Origin: an uncultured Eubacteriales bacterium
GTDB lineage: Bacteria; Bacillota; Clostridia; Oscillospirales; Acutalibacteraceae
Direction of reading: 5' to 3'
Length of the DNA: 5,124 nt
Assembly (NCBI GenBank): GCA_900322105.1
Contig: ONYV01000176.1
Location: 1 to 5,124, forward strand
Shown one piece after another: positions 1 through 5,124 of this stretch. Each line of letters starts with the position of its first letter. Within the stretch, counting starts at the first letter, position 1. A program made the position numbers and the translations under genes. Below the pieces are notes generated by a model. The model was not told where the DNA came from. It saw only the letters and a program-made list of their open reading frames with translations, and did not search any database.

Positions 1-105
1 GGTCTCATCAATGCCTATATTAACCAGATTATCAAACGGATTTATGTTCTTGGAAAGCTCTTTTTCTACACGGCTTATAATAGGTCCCACGGTATCCCAT
101 TTTAT
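1..105 (-). pseudogene. ISL3-like transposase fragment, N-terminus missing, continues off the left edge
   Basis: The 35 minus-strand codons contain IKWDTVGPIISRV, a short linker, then NLVNIGIDET at the window edge. This matches the ISL3-family (IS204/IS1001/IS1096/IS1165-type) DDE transposases, where a helix-turn-helix-like segment of the form W-x-TVG-x-I-x-x-RV precedes a conserved I-G-(I/V)-D-E motif whose Asp is the first catalytic carboxylate. An in-frame TGA lies at 106-108, immediately upstream, and I see no N-terminal zinc-binding region in any frame between it and the element end near 148. The fragment has no plausible start or ribosome binding site of its own, so I treat it as broken. 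The rest of the catalytic domain lies outside the window and could still be intact. Confidence 0.6.
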
Positions 106-148
106 TCACTTTTTATCAGTTCTTACCCACAGATTTTAGGGATGAGCC
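1..148 (-). mobile_element. Partial ISL3-like insertion sequence, one end, running off the left edge
   Basis: Read on the minus strand, the element seems to begin at 148 with GGCTCATCCC, in line with ISL3-family terminal repeats, which typically start GGCTC or a close variant. About 40 bases further in, the reading frame of an ISL3-type transposase begins (1-105). The bases just outside (149-156, aaaaatta) are AT-rich, as expected for the 8-bp target sites of this family, but the other end is outside the window, so neither duplication nor second repeat can be confirmed. A complete element would have about 150 transposase codons before the segment seen here; the gap from terminus to that segment is far too short, so this copy appears internally deleted. 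The boundary is my judgement from recalled family features. Confidence 0.5.
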
Positions 149-157
149 AAAAATTAT

Positions 158-174
158 GATATTTTTCAAATATC
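158..174. repeat. Small palindrome beside the IS end
   Basis: GATATTT and AAATATC form a perfect 7-bp inverted repeat around a 3-base centre (TTC). It sits between the putative IS terminus at 148 and the cotJ terminator hairpin at 198. It is AT-rich, so its significance is modest; it may be part of the insertion target or simply chance. Confidence 0.35.
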
Positions 175-190
175 CACGATCAGCCGATGG

Positions 191-241
191 AATCAAAACG
201 TTCTTGCCTGTCAGTTTTTGGAAAATGACAGGCAAGAACGT
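191..241 (-). terminator. Rho-independent terminator of the cotJ operon
   Basis: Positions 198-213 and 226-241 are perfect 16-base reverse complements (ACGTTCTTGCCTGTCA and TGACAGGCAAGAACGT) enclosing a 12-base loop. On the minus strand the stem begins 14 bases after the cotJC stop codon and is followed by TTTTGATT, a short but usable U-run. On the plus strand no T-run follows, so termination is probably directed at the leftward cotJ transcript. The stem is longer than most intrinsic terminators. Confidence 0.8.
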
Positions 242-255
242 CAGAACACATTGTA

Positions 256-858
256 TTATCTTTTTTGATCAAACTCGGGATTAAACGCATAGAAATTTTT
301 ACTGTCAAGCTTATCAGTGATCAATCGTAGTGTTTCGCCAAATCTCTGATAGTGTACAACTTCCCTTTCTCTCAAGAATCGAATTGCATCTTTCACATCA
401 TAATCATCGCAAAACCGAAGAATATTGTCATAAGTGGTTCGTGCTTTTTGTTCCGCCGCCAGATCTTCATGAAGGTCTGTGATCAGATCTCCTTTGACCT
501 GCAGTGTAGCAGCAGAATACGGCATTCCGCTCGCTGAAGTGGGATATATGCCTGTGGTATGATCCACAAAATAGTCAGAAAAACCCTGCTTCTTGATTTC
601 ATCCATTGTCAAACCTTTTGTTAGTTGATAGACAATGGTTCCTACCATTTCTAAGTGTCCTAATTCTTCCGTACCGATATCAGTCAACACCGCCTTCACC
701 TCCGGATATGGTGCGGAATATCGTTGACTCAGATATCGCAAAGATGCTCCAAGCTCTCCATCAGGACCACCATACTGAGAAATAATAATTTTCGCCAACT
801 TTGCATTCGGTTGTTTGATATTCACAGGATATTGCAGTTTCTTCTCATAAACCCACAT
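256..858 (-). CDS. cotJC: Spore coat protein CotJC, manganese-catalase family
   Basis: This 200-residue protein belongs to the CotJC group of ferritin-like di-manganese catalases deposited in the spore coat. Family membership implies hydrogen peroxide dismutation at a dinuclear Mn site, although catalytic activity of a given CotJC is often unproven. By pattern, the metal ligands would be Glu35 (in GPDGELGA), Glu65 and His68 (in EELGH), Glu136 (in AAEQKAR) and Glu166/His169 (in REREVVHY); all are present, so the site looks intact. Length is normal for CotJC and shorter than housekeeping Mn catalases. The ATG at 856-858 is preceded by GAGGAGGG at good spacing, and the start lies 3 nt after the cotJB stop, so the two are translated from one message. 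The 60-base block at 301-360 has 25 G+C against 38 in the block at 901-960 in cotJB, so composition shifts within the operon. Expected to be expressed in the mother cell under sporulation control (SigE in Bacillus subtilis). Confidence 0.95.
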   Translation of the reverse strand: MWVYEKKLQYPVNIKQPNAKLAKIIISQYGGPDGELGASLRYLSQRYSAPYPEVKAVLTDIGTEELGHLEMVGTIVYQLTKGLTMDEIKKQGFSDYFVDHTTGIYPTSASGMPYSAATLQVKGDLITDLHEDLAAEQKARTTYDNILRFCDDYDVKDAIRFLREREVVHYQRFGETLRLITDKLDSKNFYAFNPEFDQKR

Positions 859-861
859 AGA

Positions 862-1113
862 TCAGCCCTCCTCATTATCCCATGGCCACGGATCGGATAT
901 CCATGCCCAGCGGTTGCCGTTTTGGTCGGACGGACTCAGCGGCGCATACTTTTCCTCGTATTCTTCACGCAGCTTTCGGCTCTTTTTTTCGTAAAGATCA
1001 AGAGCGTCTGCGGCTGAGGCGTCGTCGGGATGGGTGTCGAGGTAGATATGAAGATCGTGTGAAGCAAAGTCATAAGCTGACAAACGCCGAAGCAATCGTT
1101 CTCTGTCAGTCAT
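862..1113 (-). CDS. cotJB: Spore coat protein CotJB
   Basis: An 83-residue small acidic protein of the CotJB family. Recognisable features are the early YDFASHDLHIYLDTHPDD segment, matching the family pattern of a helix followed by YLDTHP, a charged central helix rich in Lys, Arg and Glu (about residues 41-55), and a Trp/Pro-rich tail (WAWISDPWPWDNEEG). In Bacillus subtilis CotJB is encoded between cotJA and cotJC and is needed for the CotJ proteins to assemble into the inner coat; its biochemical role is unknown. The ATG at 1111-1113 overlaps the last 8 nt of cotJA, with AGGGGAG upstream inside cotJA, which suggests translational coupling. Only 3 nt separate it from cotJC. Length matches the family. 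Confidence 0.93.
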   Translation of the reverse strand: MTDRERLLRRLSAYDFASHDLHIYLDTHPDDASAADALDLYEKKSRKLREEYEEKYAPLSPSDQNGNRWAWISDPWPWDNEEG

Positions 1114-1312
1114 TCTGCTCTCCCCTTTCTTTTGCGCCGCACATAAAGGGCTTGTTCAATTCGGGAAACATCGTACCGCTTTGGAATCCATGCTCGGGAG
1201 AGTATATTTTTTTGGCATTCTGAAACGGCACGTATGCCATAGCGACAACGGGATCTTTTGGCAAGGGCGAGATATAGAAATCGGCATTCATAAGCTCTTT
1301 TATGATATCCAT
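1106..1312 (-). CDS. cotJA: Spore coat associated protein CotJA
   Basis: A 68-residue CotJA-family protein and the first gene of the cotJ operon. The diagnostic segment is AMAYVPFQNAKKIYSPEHGF followed by QSGTMFPELNKPF, matching the family's Y-V-P-x-Q...Y-x-P-E...G-T-x-F-P-E-L-x-x-P-F pattern. The frame stays open upstream to an ATG at 1466-1468, giving a possible 120-residue protein, but I chose the ATG at 1310-1312. It is preceded by AGAGGAG with 9 nt spacing, it gives the usual CotJA length, and the extra 52 residues (Arg/Lys-rich, no recognisable motif) do not resemble the family. Its stop overlaps the cotJB start (8 nt). CotJA is thought to associate with CotJC in the spore coat; no enzymatic role is known. 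No cysteine pair, signal peptide or membrane segment is visible. Confidence 0.92.
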   Translation of the reverse strand: MDIIKELMNADFYISPLPKDPVVAMAYVPFQNAKKIYSPEHGFQSGTMFPELNKPFMCGAKERGEQND

Positions 1313-1734
1313 CTTGGTATTCTCCTCTCTGTTTCGGGAAGCGTTCCCCTGTGTTTTCATCCTTCCTGCAAAAGCTATAAGGTAACTGCAAATTCTGCGG
1401 ATCTCATGCATAAAGACAGCCTTGCGCCTTACTTTTACGTCTGCGGATATATTTTTGCTGTCTGACATGAAGCTTTCCTGATGGCAGCCCGACTGTAAGA
1501 GTACTCTGTACGATCAGACGAAAAAGCAGCGCATCCGCTCTTTGTTCAGTATTGCTTTTCGTGCAGAATACAGCAAATTCCCTGACAGTATCATAATATG
1601 TGTTTGCGGCGCTGTCTGTGAAACTCTTCTATAGCGCTTCGGTAAAAACTGTTGCGAACTTTTGCATACTTTTTCGTAAACGTATGATTTTTTGCAGAAT
1701 TTTGAACAAAAAATAAAATGAATCTTATTAAACC
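1313..1734. other. Divergent intergenic region without a supported gene
   Basis: About 420 bases lie between the cotJA start and the promoter of the rightward operon. I see no convincing coding region on either strand: the open stretches here are either upstream read-through of the cotJA frame or antisense tails of neighbouring genes, with no family resemblance. The cotJ promoter should be in this interval, but I found no good match to a SigE (ATA-containing -35, CATACA-type -10) or SigA promoter close to cotJA. Small inverted repeats are present (1336-1348, and CATAC...GTATG around 1665-1686), none strong enough to assign a function. Confidence 0.5.
1322..1326 (-). promoter_or_regulatory. 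cotJA ribosome binding site (fixes the start)
   Basis: On the minus strand AGGAG (within GAGAGGAGA) lies 9 nt before the ATG at 1312. It supports the short CotJA start over the in-frame ATG at 1468, which has no comparable site. A small palindrome, GGGAA-CGC-TTCCC (1336-1348), lies just upstream in the leader and could form a weak 5-bp hairpin. Confidence 0.75.
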
Positions 1735-1763
1735 TTGCTAAATCAGGAATAATATAGTATAAT
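1735..1763 (+). promoter_or_regulatory. SigA-type promoter for the zinc-finger protein-galU operon
   Basis: TTGCTA at 1735-1740 and a perfect TATAAT at 1758-1763 are separated by exactly 17 bases. The upstream stretch (about 1700-1732) is very A/T-rich and could act as an UP element. Transcription would start around 1770, leaving a leader of about 25 nt with AAGGAGG at 1781-1787 and ATG at 1795. The leader has no room for a riboswitch. The near-consensus boxes suggest constitutive housekeeping expression. Confidence 0.85.
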
Positions 1764-1794
1764 AATAAAAGTTTAATAAAAAGGAGGCTGAGAG

Positions 1795-2808
1795 ATGGAT
1801 TTTTTTGGGAAACCCTGTCCTGTATGCTCCCGTACCTTCCGTGAGGAGGACGATGTGGTGGTCTGTCCGAAATGCGGCGCACCGTATCATCGGGAATGCT
1901 TTCAAGAAAAGGGTAAGTGTGTTTTTCCCGACCTTCACAGAAACCATCAGAGCTGGCAGGAAATGCAAAATGACGCTGCCGAGCCTGCGTCCGAGGAGGA
2001 AAACGGCACGGTTTGTCCTCGCTGCGGTACTTCCAATCCCGACCATGCCATTGTTTGTAAAAACTGCGGCGCTTTTCTTGCAAAAGGGATCGGCAGTGAT
2101 GACACTCAGAGGGACAGCGGCGCTTATTCCGCTCCCGAAAACGGAATGCCGCCTTTCGGCAAGGGAATGCCGATCACCATGTTTATGGATCCGCTGGGAG
2201 GCGTATCGCCTGAGGAGGATTTTGACGGCGTCAGCGGTTCTGAGCTGGCCGAATATGTGCAGAATAATACGAGCTATTATCTGCCTGTGTTTCTGCAGTA
2301 TAAAAAGCAAAAACGCCGCCGCTTTAATTTCTGCGCTTTTCTGTTTGTCGGCGGATGGTATCTTTACAGAAAGCAGTATGTCAAGGGTGCGCTGCTCTCT
2401 CTGCTATATCTCATTAACGAACTGACTGTGCTGCTCTGTACCGTTTTTGTTTCTACGCCGCTTATCAAGGAGGCAAATGCTGCCTTTAGCAACGGCTACC
2501 GCCCGAACATCAGCGATTATCTGATGTGGGGCATCAACCACAAATCCTTCGGAGAAGTGGTGCTGCTGTTTTTGCCGTATATCCTGTATATCCTGTTTTT
2601 AGTGATCAGGATCGTTTGCGGACTGCGCGCAAATTCGAGCTATTACAAGCACTCGGTCGACGCTGTTAAAAAAATCAAAGCAGCCTCTTCGGAAGAGGTC
2701 AGCGATCTGAAATCGACAATCGCAAATTCAGGCGGTGTCAACCGACCGATCGCATGGGTTTGTCTTGTCTGTTACCTCATCTTATCTTTTGCATCATTTT
2801 TTATATAA
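1795..2808 (+). CDS. RING-like zinc-finger/zinc-ribbon integral membrane protein (DUF2628-like)
   Basis: This 337-residue protein has no assigned function. The N-terminus carries a metal-binding cluster C8-x2-C11-x12-C24-x2-C27-x4-H32-x2-C35, with C42, H48 and H51 nearby, resembling the prokaryotic RING finger family 1 (treble-clef type). A classic zinc ribbon follows at C74-x2-C77-x10-C88-x2-C91. Residues 95-155 are a low-complexity acidic/Gly/Pro linker. The C-terminal part begins with NNTSYYLPVFLQYKK and RFNFCAFLFVGGWYLYRKQY, a pattern I associate with DUF2628-type membrane proteins. Hydrophobic segments lie near 178-190, 196-220, 253-275 and 318-337, so it is probably a membrane protein with a cytosolic zinc-binding head. 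The start is set by AAGGAGG 7 nt upstream. galU begins 15 nt after its stop, so the two are very likely co-transcribed. The head could mediate protein-protein contact; ubiquitin-ligase activity should not be assumed. Confidence 0.85.
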   Translation: MDFFGKPCPVCSRTFREEDDVVVCPKCGAPYHRECFQEKGKCVFPDLHRNHQSWQEMQNDAAEPASEEENGTVCPRCGTSNPDHAIVCKNCGAFLAKGIGSDDTQRDSGAYSAPENGMPPFGKGMPITMFMDPLGGVSPEEDFDGVSGSELAEYVQNNTSYYLPVFLQYKKQKRRRFNFCAFLFVGGWYLYRKQYVKGALLSLLYLINELTVLLCTVFVSTPLIKEANAAFSNGYRPNISDYLMWGINHKSFGEVVLLFLPYILYILFLVIRIVCGLRANSSYYKHSVDAVKKIKAASSEEVSDLKSTIANSGGVNRPIAWVCLVCYLILSFASFFI

Positions 2809-2823
2809 ACGGAGGGAAAAACC

Positions 2824-3696
2824 ATGAAAGTCAGAAAAGCCGTCATCCCCGCTGCAGGTCTTGGAACAAGAGTCCTGCCCGCTACCAAATCCATGCCGAA
2901 AGAAATGCTGACCATCGTTGACAAACCTGCAATAGAATATATTGTAGAGGAAGCTGTCAGATCAGGGATCACTGACATTCTGATCATCACCAACCGCGGC
3001 AAAGGCGTGATCGAGGATCATTTCGACCGCAGTCCCGAACTTGAGGACAGACTTCTTGCATCCGGCAAGAAGGACGTTTACGATCAGGTCGTTTCGATCT
3101 CCAAACTTGCCAATATCTTCTTTATCAGACAAAAGGAAACAAAAGGGCTTGGTCACGCTGTGAGCTGCGCGCGTTCCTTTGTCGGGGACGAACCGTTTGC
3201 TGTGCTGTACGGCGATGATGTCATCATCGGTGATGATCCTGCCTGCGGACAGCTCATCCGTGCTTATGAAAAATACGGAAAAGCAGTCGTCGGTATCAAA
3301 GAAGTTTCCAGAGAAGCAATCTCAAAATACAGTTCTTTGAAAGTTGCTCCGCTTGAGGGCAATATGTACAGCTGCACCGATATGGTTGAAAAGCCAAAAA
3401 CAGATGAAGAGGTTTTGTCGCTGTTTTCCGTTTTGGGAAGATGTGTGCTGACACCCGATATTTTCGATATTCTTGACCGCACAGCTCCCGGCGCAGGCGG
3501 AGAGATCCAGCTTACAGACGCTATGAAGACCCTTGCCCGTTCTGTCGGCATGACAGGCGTTGACTTTACTGGCAAACGCTATGATATGGGCGACAAGTTG
3601 GGCATTCTTCAGGCTACTGTTGAGATCGCCCTGAAAGACGCTGTTTTGGGTGAGCCTTTCAGAAACTATCTGAAAGAGATCTCGAAAACACTGTAA
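2824..3696 (+). CDS. galU: UTP-glucose-1-phosphate uridylyltransferase
   Basis: Makes UDP-glucose and pyrophosphate from UTP and glucose-1-phosphate in the cytosol, supplying glucosyl units for envelope polysaccharides, glycolipids and the UDP-galactose route. The 290-residue length is typical of bacterial GalU/GtaB. The nucleotide-binding signature is complete at residues 8-36: PAAGLGTRVLPATKSMPKEML followed by the KPAIEY segment (Lys22 and Lys26 in the TKSMPKEM stretch). Also present are GLGHAV (108-113), the metal-binding YGDD loop (129-132), MVEKPK (187-192, with the family Lys at 190), GRCVLTPDIF (205-214) and GAGGEIQLTDAM (223-234), then GKRYDMGDKLG (250-260). One small difference is Cys206 where Tyr is common. 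GGAGGG lies 7 nt before the ATG. The gene follows the zinc-finger protein by 15 nt with no terminator between, so it uses the promoter at 1735. No other nucleotidyltransferase subfamily (RfbA, GlgC) fits as well. Confidence 0.96.
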   Translation: MKVRKAVIPAAGLGTRVLPATKSMPKEMLTIVDKPAIEYIVEEAVRSGITDILIITNRGKGVIEDHFDRSPELEDRLLASGKKDVYDQVVSISKLANIFFIRQKETKGLGHAVSCARSFVGDEPFAVLYGDDVIIGDDPACGQLIRAYEKYGKAVVGIKEVSREAISKYSSLKVAPLEGNMYSCTDMVEKPKTDEEVLSLFSVLGRCVLTPDIFDILDRTAPGAGGEIQLTDAMKTLARSVGMTGVDFTGKRYDMGDKLGILQATVEIALKDAVLGEPFRNYLKEISKTL

Positions 3697-3709
3697 CACT
3701 ATTTTGCAT

Positions 3710-3807
3710 TGAATTTCACGTAAGCGTCAGCGGCTGACCAATTTTATTTCGGGCGGACTTCGCACTGTCTTTCAACGCAGTGTTATCTGACGTTTACGTT
3801 AAATTTA
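3710..3807. repeat. 98-nt imperfect palindrome between galU and pgi
   Basis: Arms at 3718-3730 (ACGTAAGCGTCAG) and 3787-3799 (CTGACGTTTACGT) pair over 13 positions with a single G-U. After one mismatch (3717/3800) pairing continues outward through 3710-3716 with 3801-3807 (one more G-U), giving a stem of about 21 positions. The 56-base interior can form a secondary hairpin, GCACTGT (3762-3768) with GCAGTGT (3777-3783). An alternative small stem, TCAGC-G-GCTGA (3727-3737), overlaps the left arm. No T-run follows, so it is not a standard terminator. It could be a structured leader of pgi, an RNA processing site, or a MITE-like insertion. I do not recognise it as a known RNA family. Confidence 0.6.
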
Positions 3808-3856
3808 TTTCCTGCCCGTCAGGGTCGGGATACATATTTTTTAGGAGGAGAGAAAC

Positions 3857-5124
3857 ATGGCTGTTACTCTTAGTGATAAGCACTTGAAAAATTTCGTGTC
3901 TGAGGAGGAGTATGCTGCGATCGCACCGCAGATCGCTGCGTCTGCTGCTTTGCTGCACGATAAGAAAGGATTAGGAAATGACTTTGTCGGATGGGTAGAC
4001 CTTCCTGTCAACTACGACAAAGAGGAATTTGCAAGGATTAAAGCGGCTGCTGAAAAGATCAAGTCGGACACCGACGTGTTTGTCGTGATCGGCATCGGAG
4101 GTTCTTACCTTGGCGCAAGAGCTGCAATCGAATTCCTGAAGTCCCCGAACTATAATAATCTGCCGAAAAACACACCCGATATCTACTTCACAGGCAATTC
4201 CATCAGCTCTACCGCTCTTTCTGAGCTGCTGACGATCTGCGAGGGCAAAAACGTTTCTATCAACATGATCTCTAAGTCCGGTACAACGACCGAGCCTGCC
4301 ATCGCTTTCAGAGTGTTCAGAGAACTTCTCGAAAAGAAATACGGCAAGGAAGGCGCTAAGGAGAGGATCTACTGCACCACCGACAAGGCAAAGGGTACTT
4401 TGAAGAAGCTCGCTACTGAAGAAGGCTATGAGACTTTTGTTGTGCCGGATGACGTTGGCGGACGTTTCTCTGTGCTGACGGCTGTCGGTCTGCTGCCCAT
4501 CGCTGTGGCAGGTCTGGACATTGACGCTCTGATGCAGGGCGCTGCAAATGCCCGTGAAGCGCTGATGGATACCGATCTTTCCAAAAACGACTGCTACAAA
4601 TATGCTGCGATCCGCAACATCCTTTACCGCAAGGGTAAGTCTGTTGAGCTGCTTGTCAGCTATGAGCCTGCCTTTACAATGATGAGCGAATGGTGGAAAC
4701 AGCTTTACGGCGAGAGCGAAGGCAAAGACAACAAAGGTCTCTTCCCTGCTTCTGTCGTTTTCTCTACCGATCTGCATTCTATGGGTCAGTACATACAGGA
4801 CGGCAGACGTATCCTGTTTGAAACGGTCGTTCAGATCGATCGTCCGAAGTATGAGCTGACCATCGGCACAGACCCTGAAAACGTTGACGGTCTGAACTTC
4901 CTTGCAGGCAAGACGGTCGATTTCGTCAACAAGAAGGCTTTCGAGGGTACGGTTTTGGCACATTCAGACGGTAATGTTCCGAACATCATCCTGAATATCC
5001 CCGAAGTCAACGAAACAGAACTCGGCTACCTCATCTATTTCTTTGAAAAAGCCTGCGCTGTCAGCGGCTACACGATGGGTCTGAATCCCTTCAATCAGCC
5101 CGGCGTGGAAAGCTACAAAAAGAA
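3857..5124 (+). CDS. pgi: Glucose-6-phosphate isomerase, 3' end cut by the window
   Basis: Interconverts glucose-6-phosphate and fructose-6-phosphate in glycolysis and gluconeogenesis. The frame is open from the ATG at 3857 through 422 codons plus two bases to the window edge. Firmicutes Pgi is near 450 residues, so about 25-30 are missing. Visible landmarks are VVIGIGGSYLGARA (76-89), the sugar-phosphate-binding SKSGTTTEP (139-147), PGI signature 1 DDVGGRFSVLTAVG (198-211), the catalytic-base region GESEGK with Glu286, His307 in STDLHSMGQY, and PGI signature 2 ending FNQPGVESYK with Lys421. All expected catalytic residues are therefore present. AGGAGG at 3843-3848 lies 8 nt before the ATG. 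The 160-nt gap after galU holds the palindrome described separately. No convincing promoter was found there, although TACATA near 3831 is a possible weak -10, so pgi may be read through from galU or have its own promoter. Confidence 0.97.
   Translation, partial: MAVTLSDKHLKNFVSEEEYAAIAPQIAASAALLHDKKGLGNDFVGWVDLPVNYDKEEFARIKAAAEKIKSDTDVFVVIGIGGSYLGARAAIEFLKSPNYNNLPKNTPDIYFTGNSISSTALSELLTICEGKNVSINMISKSGTTTEPAIAFRVFRELLEKKYGKEGAKERIYCTTDKAKGTLKKLATEEGYETFVVPDDVGGRFSVLTAVGLLPIAVAGLDIDALMQGAANAREALMDTDLSKNDCYKYAAIRNILYRKGKSVELLVSYEPAFTMMSEWWKQLYGESEGKDNKGLFPASVVFSTDLHSMGQYIQDGRRILFETVVQIDRPKYELTIGTDPENVDGLNFLAGKTVDFVNKKAFEGTVLAHSDGNVPNIILNIPEVNETELGYLIYFFEKACAVSGYTMGLNPFNQPGVESYKK

Noticed and set aside
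1313..1468. N-terminal extension of CotJA to an ATG at 1466-1468 (120 residues)
   Set aside because: The internal ATG at 1310-1312 has a good AGGAG site and gives the normal family length; the extra 52 residues have no CotJA resemblance and no ribosome binding site.
1514..2310. Overlapping minus-strand open frames of about 190 codons opposite the zinc-finger gene
   Set aside because: They are antisense to a gene with clear cysteine clusters, its own promoter and a strong ribosome binding site; their products show no family features.
1805..2425. A 206-codon plus-strand frame offset from the zinc-finger gene
   Set aside because: It lies inside the real gene in another frame, lacks a ribosome binding site, and has a Cys/Arg-rich composition typical of out-of-frame translation.
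3808..3836. Possible SigA promoter for pgi (TTTCCT, 17 nt, TACATA)
   Set aside because: The -35 box is poor and the -10 is only a partial match, so it is not strong enough to list as a promoter.
3810..3840. CCCG...CGGG and CCTG...CAGG repeats before pgi as a terminator hairpin
   Set aside because: The stems are only 4 bp and compete with each other. The T-run at 3835-3842 follows, but the stem is too weak to call an intrinsic terminator.
3971..4963. A 330-codon open frame on the minus strand
   Set aside because: It is entirely antisense to pgi, which has all family motifs in its own frame. The antisense product has no recognisable domain or ribosome binding site and is explained by the codon bias of pgi.
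1..5124. CRISPR arrays, tRNA or rRNA genes
   Set aside because: No regularly spaced direct repeats and no tRNA- or rRNA-like conserved segments were seen on either strand.

Overview
The window looks like chromosome from a spore-forming, moderate-GC member of the Clostridia, most likely Oscillospiraceae/Ruminococcaceae-like. This rests on an intact three-gene cotJ spore-coat operon, strong AGGAGG-type ribosome binding sites, a Firmicutes-type glucose-6-phosphate isomerase, and a RING-plus-zinc-ribbon membrane protein of a kind I associate with gut Clostridia. The assignment is inferred from gene content; no rRNA or other phylogenetic marker is present.

Layout. Positions 1-148 appear to be one end of an ISL3-like insertion sequence that continues off the left edge. 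They hold a candidate terminal repeat and, on the minus strand, a transposase segment that reaches the first catalytic Asp but lacks its N-terminal part. A 16-bp perfect hairpin (198-241) follows, suited to terminate the leftward cotJ operon. The minus strand from 1312 to 256 carries cotJA, cotJB and cotJC, tightly packed (8-nt overlap, then a 3-nt gap). About 480 bases (1313-1794) separate this from the rightward genes; they contain no gene I can support, but their right end holds a clear SigA-type promoter (TTGCTA, 17 nt, TATAAT).

The plus strand then carries a 337-residue protein with an N-terminal RING/treble-clef-like cysteine cluster, a zinc ribbon and a DUF2628-like membrane region, followed 15 nt later by galU (UTP-glucose-1-phosphate uridylyltransferase). 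After a 160-nt gap containing a 98-nt imperfect palindrome comes pgi (glucose-6-phosphate isomerase), which runs off the right edge with roughly the last 25-30 residues missing.

How the genes fit together. CotJA/B/C form a known spore-coat module in which CotJC is a manganese-catalase-like protein. GalU and Pgi act on either side of the glucose-6-P/glucose-1-P node: Pgi interconverts glucose-6-P and fructose-6-P, and GalU makes UDP-glucose from glucose-1-P for envelope sugars and glycolipids. The membrane protein shares the galU transcript, but its function is unknown. Most of the window is ordinary chromosomal sequence. The items most worth a second look are the broken IS end, the galU-pgi palindrome and the RING-type membrane protein linked to galU.
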